Shown one piece after another: positions 1-5,428 of a stretch of DNA of 6,145 nt. Source of the stretch: an uncultured Lachnospira sp. (lineage in GTDB: Bacteria > Bacillota > Clostridia > Lachnospirales > Lachnospiraceae). The stretch is from the NCBI GenBank assembly GCA_934358235.1, contig CAKRKK010000145.1, positions 1 through 6,145 of the forward strand, read 5' to 3'. The notes under the pieces were generated by a model. The model was not told the DNA's origin. It did not search any database and was given only the letters and a program-made list of their open reading frames with translations. Made by a program: the position numbers and the translations under genes. Position 1 is the first letter of the stretch, and each line of letters opens with the position of its first letter.

Positions 1-2140
1 GGATAGGATTATTAACTCCATCACCAAACTTTATTATTCCTTTGTTGCGGTCTAACACATATACTCTTTCATTTTTGTGTAAAGTAAAGTCCAAAACCTC
101 ATTCCAGCGTACAAAAAAGTTCTTTATATTACCCGTTGTATCATATTCCACCCTGCAGGCTTCACTATTATTTTCCAACATGGACTTTATTTCAGCCAGA
201 GAATATTTATCAATCTCATTGACCCACACCTGTGTATCATATATATTATTCACGCCAAGTCCGAATTCCATATAACCAGACGGATTATCAACAAAGAACT
301 CCATCTCATCCATAGTTTGAAGATTCAGGGCTTCTGCTGCATTAAGAATAATATTTTCAATAACAGGCTTTTCTGCCTGCATATTTCTTATTACCTGATT
401 AACATCAACAATTCTTATATAATAACCTTTAACACCAGCTATCTGTGTTTCAACAAAATCTTCTGGTACTAAAAATGTAACAAGTCCTGATACCTGTGCT
501 CCTTCTGTCATATCGACAACAGACATCTGCTTAAAGCCTTTTTTACTAAAATACTCAAATCTGCACTCCATTCCTTCAAAGGAAACATTGGCAAACTTAA
601 AATATATGCTTAATGTACCACTTTTAGGATTCTTATCAAGAGCAATATATAAAGCATCCTCTGGTACATATGTCTTAGCAAAGGCTTGAACTGGCCTTCC
701 TGTCCACCTTTCCCCGTATTCACTATAGAAATCTTTAACCTTATAATACACCGGTAACTGTGGATTATTCTCATAAGAATATTCTATTCTCATATTGGAT
801 ATAACTGGCAGATGATGCCTTGCTGGCTGGATATAACAGTTCTCTGACTTTATAAGCTGTACACGAAGGCATCTGCCACGATACCCCTCTATGGCACTTT
901 CTATCCAGTCATCAGGACTTATAAAGGAAATCTCATAATTACCCTTATATTCACCATTAAATATAGCACCTGCCTGTTCCTGTTCTATATTAAGCCTTTT
1001 CCAGCCCTGCTCCGATAAATATTCATATATTACATTTTCTGCATAGGCATCTGATATAACCTCATTATATTCGTAATATTTCTTTCTCTTAATAATTCTT
1101 AAGTCTTCTTTTGCCTTTGGTCTTTGGCCTACCATACGCTCTCTTATACTGACAGAGAAATTAACAGTTATCTTAGCCCCCTTCTGGCAAAAGTAGTTAT
1201 CCATTCCAATATAACACTCTGCATAAAGTCCAAGTTCATCACCAAACAGCTCAAAATGGTCTTTATTCTGTTCAATCTGATGATTGCTTACATAATCTGC
1301 CCTACAGGCTTCTCCTGTACTTTCCATAAGTATGCTGTCAAATACTATATCATTGTCACTATATTTTTCCTGAGTAATTATAACTTCCCTTAAATAACTG
1401 TCATCCTGCTTTGTGTCAATATTTTTAAATTCTTTATCAAAAGTAAGAAAAAGCTTTCTGTTATCACATCTTACAACAGCATCTTCTATGCCATTCCTGC
1501 CACGGTACTGTATTGAATAATCGCCTCTATTTACATAATCAGCAAACGGTATATTTCCCTCAATATCAAGACATAATTCCCTGCCGGAAAGATTAAATAA
1601 GCTGTTATGGAATATACCAAACTGCTTCTTAATACCTGTATAATCATTGAAATTGCCAAGAACAATATCACAGAATTCACCCTCACCATTGTATACAAGT
1701 TTTTCAAGCATCGCCTCTTTATCCGACATAATAACTGCTTTAATTCTGGCAGAGGTCACACACACAGGCGAGTCAATTTCAAATATAACACGCATAGCCT
1801 CATCATCTTCTGTCTGCGCAACAAGTGCTGTACCTTTAGGAATATAGACCGAATCACTTCCAGCAACTGGTTTAAACTCAGCTATAAGCTTTGCCGGCTC
1901 AGATGGTCTTTGTGATATTCCTAGCATATTCATATATTCCAGATGGCATTTATCAAGAAACATATTATAATGCTTAATACTTTCTTCAAACTGCTTAGCA
2001 AATATTATTCCGATTACTGAACCAATATCAGGATTCTGCGTTGTAAACTTCCATTCCGGAGTATAGCTTTTTGCAAGGGTATTTATCTGTTCATATATAT
2101 CTTTAATTTCTCTTGCATCTATTTTTACTTCATCCCTCAT
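1..2140 (-). CDS. Afp11/gpJ-like baseplate assembly protein, C-terminus cut by window edge
   Basis: Large wedge protein of the contractile baseplate; in the family it links the hub to the sheath-initiating ring. The frame was read through without a stop for 713 codons from ATG 2138-2140 to the left edge. The N-terminal signature YTPEW (residues 26-30), followed by PDIGS (37-41) and a helix, is typical of this J-type family. The middle carries beta-rich modules, including a repeated unit at about 378-433 and 534-579. Near the edge come RWNEVLDF (about 678-685), LDR (696-698) and FGDG (705-708), the conserved entry to the core J domain. Family members usually run to about 900 residues or more, so a few hundred residues probably lie to the left. 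The start is supported by an RBS 6 nt upstream. No frameshift was seen. It follows the gp25-like gene by 32 nt, its usual wedge partner. Family assignment is strong; the exact subtype is not resolved. Confidence 0.88.
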   Translation of the reverse strand, partial: MRDEVKIDAREIKDIYEQINTLAKSYTPEWKFTTQNPDIGSVIGIIFAKQFEESIKHYNMFLDKCHLEYMNMLGISQRPSEPAKLIAEFKPVAGSDSVYIPKGTALVAQTEDDEAMRVIFEIDSPVCVTSARIKAVIMSDKEAMLEKLVYNGEGEFCDIVLGNFNDYTGIKKQFGIFHNSLFNLSGRELCLDIEGNIPFADYVNRGDYSIQYRGRNGIEDAVVRCDNRKLFLTFDKEFKNIDTKQDDSYLREVIITQEKYSDNDIVFDSILMESTGEACRADYVSNHQIEQNKDHFELFGDELGLYAECYIGMDNYFCQKGAKITVNFSVSIRERMVGQRPKAKEDLRIIKRKKYYEYNEVISDAYAENVIYEYLSEQGWKRLNIEQEQAGAIFNGEYKGNYEISFISPDDWIESAIEGYRGRCLRVQLIKSENCYIQPARHHLPVISNMRIEYSYENNPQLPVYYKVKDFYSEYGERWTGRPVQAFAKTYVPEDALYIALDKNPKSGTLSIYFKFANVSFEGMECRFEYFSKKGFKQMSVVDMTEGAQVSGLVTFLVPEDFVETQIAGVKGYYIRIVDVNQVIRNMQAEKPVIENIILNAAEALNLQTMDEMEFFVDNPSGYMEFGLGVNNIYDTQVWVNEIDKYSLAEIKSMLENNSEACRVEYDTTGNIKNFFVRWNEVLDFTLHKNERVYVLDRNKGIIKFGDGVNNPI
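404..541 (-). repeat. internal protein repeat in the gpJ-like gene, copy B
   Basis: Residues about 534-579 of the gpJ-like protein. Key positions are GFK (535-537), PEDF (559-562), the glycines at 569 and 572, and R576. It aligns with copy A at 842-1009, with identical spacing of 17 residues from the proline to the arginine. DNA-level identity is low, so this is an old domain duplication and not a recent DNA repeat. Confidence 0.55.
842..1009 (-). repeat. internal protein repeat in the gpJ-like gene, copy A
   Basis: Residues about 378-433 of the gpJ-like protein. Key positions are GWK (379-381), PDDW (409-412), the glycines at 419 and 422, and R426. It matches copy B in pattern P-[DE]-D-[WF]-[IV]-E-[ST]-x-I-x-G-x-[RK]-G. 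Copy A has a few extra residues between the initial GWK and the PDDW segment. Confidence 0.55.
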
Positions 2141-2146
2141 ATAAAA

Positions 2147-2155
2147 CACCCTCTC
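2147..2155 (-). promoter_or_regulatory. ribosome binding site of the gpJ-like gene
   Basis: The minus strand reads GAGAGGGTG six nt before ATG 2138-2140. It lies within the 32-nt gap after the gp25-like stop and fixes the start of the large baseplate gene. Confidence 0.7.
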
Positions 2156-2172
2156 TATGCCTTTTCCACTTT

Positions 2173-2571
2173 TTATGCATCTGCCACATTAAGATAAAAT
2201 GGAAAGATTATTTCATCTTTCTGGCTGTTTTCCTTTATTGTATAATCAACATACACTAATAGACATCCTTCTTTGGAAGCTGTATCCATTCTTATGTGTA
2301 TATCAGTAACTCTTGGCTCATTACTGCTTATGTCTTCTAAAAGCTCTCTGGACATAATATTTAACATCGTACTTCCTGTATCCATAAATGTATAATTAAG
2401 AATATTGCTTCCAAAACCGCTTCTTAACCATCTTTCACTCTTCTGTGTCATAAGTATAAGATAAATAGACTCTTTTATATTTTCTGCACCTGCTGAAATC
2501 TTAAATCTTCCTGTTGCCTCATCAATCTGCGGTGGAAACTTCATTCCCTTTATGTTCTCATTTTCTGCCAT
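2173..2571 (-). CDS. gp25-like baseplate wedge protein (GPW/gp25 family, Afp9/TssE-like)
   Basis: Small wedge subunit that in phage tails, T6SS and extracellular CIS sits in the baseplate and helps start sheath assembly. With the start at 2571 it is 132 residues, a usual length for the family. Family landmarks in order: the helix with NIKESIYLIL (31-40), the conserved ER pair (46-47), FG (53-54) in the SGFGSN segment, and EPRV (85-88) before the last beta strands. The frame is open to an upstream ATG at 2602-2604 (143 residues). That ATG, and another at 2581-2583, have no Shine-Dalgarno, whereas the ATG at 2569-2571 has GAGGA five nt upstream, so I chose it. The gene follows the spike gene by 59 nt and precedes the gpJ-like gene by 32 nt, the expected wedge gene pair. 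Function is by family; confidence is high. Confidence 0.9.
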   Translation of the reverse strand: MAENENIKGMKFPPQIDEATGRFKISAGAENIKESIYLILMTQKSERWLRSGFGSNILNYTFMDTGSTMLNIMSRELLEDISSNEPRVTDIHIRMDTASKEGCLLVYVDYTIKENSQKDEIIFPFYLNVADA

Positions 2572-2576
2572 AATAA

Positions 2577-2581
2577 TCCTC
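2577..2581 (-). promoter_or_regulatory. ribosome binding site that decides the gp25-like start
   Basis: The minus strand reads GAGGA, then five nt (TTATT), then ATG 2569-2571. No comparable site precedes the in-frame ATGs at 2602-2604 or 2581-2583, so the shorter 132-residue product is favoured. Confidence 0.65.
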
Positions 2582-2630
2582 ATTTCTGCACACGTTTTGT
2601 ACATATCGAATTTACTGCATTTTTAATATG

Positions 2631-3440
2631 CTACCCCAGCTTTACTACTGAACCTTCTACTGATACCGTACTTGAGCCCTTTGCTTTTAATGAAGTATTA
2701 GCAGAAACAACAATATTTTCTGCCTCCATGCTGTTCATTCCACCTGACTCCTGCTTAATGCTGCTTTGTGCCGAAAGCTTGTACTTACTACAATCTACTG
2801 ATATATTGCCGCTTTCTCCATTCATATTAATCTCTATATCGCCTACCTTTAACTTAAGCTTTTTCTCTACATTAATAGTAAGTTCACCATTTTCTGTATT
2901 CATGCTTATACGATTATTCTTAGATTTATTCTGAATAGCCACATTATGGTTTTCATTATCCATTATAAGCTGCAATTCTTCCTTTGAGGTTTTTATTTCA
3001 ATCTTATCTTTTTCGCCTTCTCCATCTTCGCAGTCAAGTATAGATATTGTATTTCCATTTCTGGTTTTTATAACCTTGTGCTGGTTTTGTTCATCGGCAT
3101 TCTGGGAAACAAATGTGCTGTTAATAGTTGGTATACAGCCTATAACAAATGGTTTTTCTATATTGCCGTCCTCAAATACCACCAGCACCTGATCTCCTAT
3201 TTCAGGAACAAAATATGTGCCATACTTTTTCCCGGCATATGGCATAGCAAGCTTTGCCCACTTTAATATATTAGCCTCTTTATCACGGTTCTGTATCTGT
3301 ATACATACCTTTCCCGGCATATCTTTGTTATAATTATTCGTTACAATTCCAGACATTGTGCCATATATTCTATTATCACCAAGCTCACTTTTCTTTAGCT
3401 GGTTTAATGCCATATCATCCAGTTCTTCAAATAATCCCAT
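2631..3440 (-). CDS. gpV/gp5-like baseplate spike protein (OB fold plus beta-helix needle)
   Basis: Central spike expected to form a trimer at the tip of the inner tube and pierce the target envelope. The 269-residue product has a short charged N-terminal helix (1-24). An OB-fold domain follows (about 25-105) with the family signature PEIGD (79-83), then VLVVFEDG (85-92) and KPFVIGC (96-102). From about 121 to 269 it is a run of short alternating beta strands (for example NTISIL 130-135, KIEIKT 146-151, GDIEINMNG 200-208) that looks like a triple-stranded beta-helix needle ending in GSVVKLG. No PAAR domain or effector extension follows. It matches the gp5-like half of VgrG; the gp27-like half is the separate gene 23 nt upstream. 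The ATG at 3438-3440 is supported by GGAG seven nt before it. The OB family call is strong; the beta-helix is inferred from strand periodicity. Confidence 0.88.
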   Translation of the reverse strand: MGLFEELDDMALNQLKKSELGDNRIYGTMSGIVTNNYNKDMPGKVCIQIQNRDKEANILKWAKLAMPYAGKKYGTYFVPEIGDQVLVVFEDGNIEKPFVIGCIPTINSTFVSQNADEQNQHKVIKTRNGNTISILDCEDGEGEKDKIEIKTSKEELQLIMDNENHNVAIQNKSKNNRISMNTENGELTINVEKKLKLKVGDIEINMNGESGNISVDCSKYKLSAQSSIKQESGGMNSMEAENIVVSANTSLKAKGSSTVSVEGSVVKLG

Positions 3441-3447
3441 ATCTATT

Positions 3448-3451
3448 CTCC
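3448..3451 (-). promoter_or_regulatory. ribosome binding site of the spike gene
   Basis: GGAG on the minus strand, seven nt before ATG 3438-3440. It lies inside the 23-nt gap after the gpD-like stop (TAG, 3464-3466). The leader shares the 9-mer GGAGAATAG with the leader of the upstream gpD-like gene. Confidence 0.65.
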
Positions 3452-3463
3452 ATTCTAAACCAA

Positions 3464-4606
3464 CTACAATAACGTATTGGCTTTTGCAATAATTCTTGTC
3501 CTGAAACCTGTATACTGGTCTAATCTGTGAATAACATTCACCACATAGAACTGATTAGAAATTCCTTCTCCAAAACCGCTTACTTCTATAAAATATCCTG
3601 GCTTAATCTCTGGTACGCCTATACACTCACATTCTAAAAGACCAAATCTGTACGATATTTCATCCATAAGATACTCAGCTTTGTTATCAGCATCAGATGA
3701 GGATACAATTCCTGCATCTATGTATGTCTTCTGATTATTCTTAACTAGCTGTTTAGCACTGCTTCCAAGCGAAAACTTATTATTGTTTTTCAGCTTTTTC
3801 TCAATAACCTTTCCCTGGTCAATATCCGTTCCTCTCACAACCACAGTCCCTGCAACACCTGTACAGTCATACTGCACATCCATTGTATATATATCTGTTT
3901 CAGGTGTAAGTTCAAATATAGTCTGCTTGGATGATTTGGCTTTCCTGAATATCAGGTCACCACAATCTATGAAGAACTCATAATTAAATCTTTTAGCAGC
4001 CCTTACAATAAACTCATAATCACTTTCCGCAACCATCTCAATAGTGCCTCTGTGCTGTGTCTGACCTACACCATCAAGTCTGTCTGGAGTATTGCTTATC
4101 TTTAAGTCTTTTAATACCTCCATACTCTGAAGCCTTACATAAGCTGCCTTCTGCAAGATTTCACTTACTGCATCACTATAACACTGTGCTGCAAGCTGCC
4201 TGTTATTCATATTCGCCATCATAATGCCTTTAGCATCCATACATGTAACCATTATATGTGGCATATCATTTTTGTTATAATTATAATTAACTTTTGATAT
4301 AAAGCCTGTAAATACACTTTTTACAAGTGTTGAATAACCTAGCAGGATAGTAACCTCCTGACCTAAACATATATATTTCTTTAAAGCCTGTGTATTAAAG
4401 GTCTTGCTCTGTTCATCAAAACAATTGTATATACAGAAGCTGGCAATAGAAGCCTCGTATCCGCTTGTCAGATCAACCAGAACATCCCCAATAATAAATC
4501 CACTTTTATTATCAGCAATTCTTTTTCCGTTTACCTTTATAACTGATAATGGTCCTCTGAACTGATTATATTCACTTTTTAAAGTTTCATACTTGTAAAG
4601 TGCCAT
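3464..4606 (-). CDS. gpD/gp27-like baseplate hub protein (late control D family; N-terminal half of a split VgrG)
   Basis: Hub protein that in the family forms a pseudo-hexameric trimer joining the tube to the spike. It is 380 residues, the normal size for a stand-alone gpD/gp27 homologue. Landmarks: a first tube-like beta domain about 40-125 (GDVLVDLTSGYEA 40-52, EVTILLG 84-90, VFTGFISKVNY 98-108). The highly characteristic SDYEFIVRAAKRFNYEFF follows at 195-212, then DLIFRK (217-222). A second beta domain near the C-terminus has EIKPGYFIEVSGFG (333-346) and NQFYVVNVIH (351-360). The product ends without any gp5-like OB domain, which is encoded by the next gene 23 nt downstream. The ATG at 4604-4606 follows GGGAG by eight nt. 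It lies 36 nt after the second adapter gene. Family assignment is firm; whether it binds one or both adapters is unknown. Confidence 0.88.
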   Translation of the reverse strand: MALYKYETLKSEYNQFRGPLSVIKVNGKRIADNKSGFIIGDVLVDLTSGYEASIASFCIYNCFDEQSKTFNTQALKKYICLGQEVTILLGYSTLVKSVFTGFISKVNYNYNKNDMPHIMVTCMDAKGIMMANMNNRQLAAQCYSDAVSEILQKAAYVRLQSMEVLKDLKISNTPDRLDGVGQTQHRGTIEMVAESDYEFIVRAAKRFNYEFFIDCGDLIFRKAKSSKQTIFELTPETDIYTMDVQYDCTGVAGTVVVRGTDIDQGKVIEKKLKNNNKFSLGSSAKQLVKNNQKTYIDAGIVSSSDADNKAEYLMDEISYRFGLLECECIGVPEIKPGYFIEVSGFGEGISNQFYVVNVIHRLDQYTGFRTRIIAKANTLL

Positions 4607-4614
4607 TGCCTATT

Positions 4615-4619
4615 CTCCC
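4615..4619 (-). promoter_or_regulatory. ribosome binding site of the gpD-like hub gene
   Basis: GGGAG on the minus strand, eight nt before ATG 4604-4606, within a 36-nt gap whose remainder is very A+T-rich (4620-4642). Confidence 0.6.
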
Positions 4620-4642
4620 ATATATGAATTAATAATATATTG

Positions 4643-5419
4643 CTATCTGTTAAATTCCATAAGCTTATTTACTGTTCCTATGGTATTCGTAACATTTTCT
4701 ATAACATTCCTGTTCTTTAATGTAAATAATTTATCAAACGCTTTATTCCAGTATTTCTTGTCAACACTGCCGTCATTACCATTATGCATAGCAAGCTTTA
4801 AATCAATATATCCCATAATCGGATTGCCTGCTGTACTAAACATAGTGTACTGTGCCTCTGCCGACTGCAATACTCCTGATATAATGGTATTCTCCCAGCA
4901 GAAAGCTATATTTCTTGCAGCCGGTGTCATTAATAAAGACAACAATCCATCTATCTGTTTCTTTACTGACCTGTCACTTACAGCCATCCCTATTGAACTT
5001 GCCATTAAACGCTCTTTAGTACTTCCTGACATAAGGGTATTCTGCTTTTCCCATATAAAGGCATCCTCTGCCTTAATATCCTCATATATAAGCTTTACTC
5101 CCATTATCGTCTGGACAGCATATGTCTTATCCTCTGACAGGCTTCCATTCTTTTTACCATTAGTCTGTGGCTGTGTCTTAAATGTAAGCTCCTGTGGATT
5201 GAACTGTACTTTAATCATCTTATAGCCTGTACTTTTTAAGGTGCTGTCCGACAATCCTGTGCTTCTATAAGCTTTTTGAAGCTGTAATGCTGCCTTTGCA
5301 AGCTCATTGGTACTATCAGCGTATCTGTCCAGATCAACATCTTTAATACACAACACGGCCTTTTGTACAGACCTGTTTATTAAACTGTTTGATTTATTTA
5401 ATATGTCACTATATTCCAT
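4643..5419 (-). CDS. CIS tube-family hub-adapter protein, copy 2 (Afp7-like, no LysM seen)
   Basis: Expected to sit between the inner tube and the gpD-like hub as a tube-initiation or adapter layer. The 258-residue product has an N-terminal strand AVLCIKDVD (21-29), a helical polar linker of about 40 residues, then the family hallmark VQFNP (71-75). The C-terminal half of the fold has FCWEN (173-177), YTMFSTAGNPIMG (191-203) and DLKL (206-209), followed by a tail of about 50 residues. It is clearly paralogous to the upstream neighbour: VQFNP, F-x-W, Y-x-MFS-x-x-G-x-P-I-x-G and the flanking strands correspond. It carries an extra stretch of about 24 residues near 121-148 that copy 1 lacks. Afp7-like proteins often end in a LysM domain; I see none. 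The start is supported by GAGG five nt upstream, overlapping the previous stop codon. The family call is good; the role is inferred from gene order. Confidence 0.82.
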   Translation of the reverse strand: MEYSDILNKSNSLINRSVQKAVLCIKDVDLDRYADSTNELAKAALQLQKAYRSTGLSDSTLKSTGYKMIKVQFNPQELTFKTQPQTNGKKNGSLSEDKTYAVQTIMGVKLIYEDIKAEDAFIWEKQNTLMSGSTKERLMASSIGMAVSDRSVKKQIDGLLSLLMTPAARNIAFCWENTIISGVLQSAEAQYTMFSTAGNPIMGYIDLKLAMHNGNDGSVDKKYWNKAFDKLFTLKNRNVIENVTNTIGTVNKLMEFNR

Positions 5420-5424
5420 ATGTA

Positions 5425-5428
5425 CCTC
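5425..5428 (-). promoter_or_regulatory. ribosome binding site overlapping the upstream stop codon (likely translational coupling)
   Basis: GAGG on the minus strand, five nt before ATG 5417-5419, shares bases with the TGA stop (5427-5429) of the preceding adapter gene. Only seven nt separate the two genes. Ribosomes finishing copy 1 are therefore placed to start copy 2, which suggests linked amounts of the two adapter paralogues. Coupling is inferred from geometry. Confidence 0.65.

Noticed and set aside
42..1915. Several plus-strand open frames of 66-102 codons in the left part
   Set aside because: All lie inside the 713-codon gpJ-like frame on the minus strand, which carries the recognisable motifs; the plus-strand products resemble nothing I know.
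2587..2603. The hairpin in the 59-nt gap as an intrinsic terminator
   Set aside because: The stem is only 6 bp with a wobble pair, A+T-rich, and has no U-tract after it; downstream genes are wedge partners that should be co-transcribed.
2631..3078. PAAR or effector domain fused to the spike C-terminus
   Set aside because: The region is a regular run of short beta strands ending in GSVVKLG, with no histidine/cysteine metal-binding pattern and no extra globular domain.
4612..4642. A+T-rich gap with a TATTAT-like -10 box before the hub gene
   Set aside because: No TTGACA-like -35 lies about 17 nt upstream (ATGGAA there), and such hexamers are common by chance in A+T-rich DNA.
4680..5225. Plus-strand open frame of 181 codons opposite the second adapter gene
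   Set aside because: It lies wholly antisense to a gene with clear family motifs, its product is a hydrophobic low-complexity shadow, and no Shine-Dalgarno was found.
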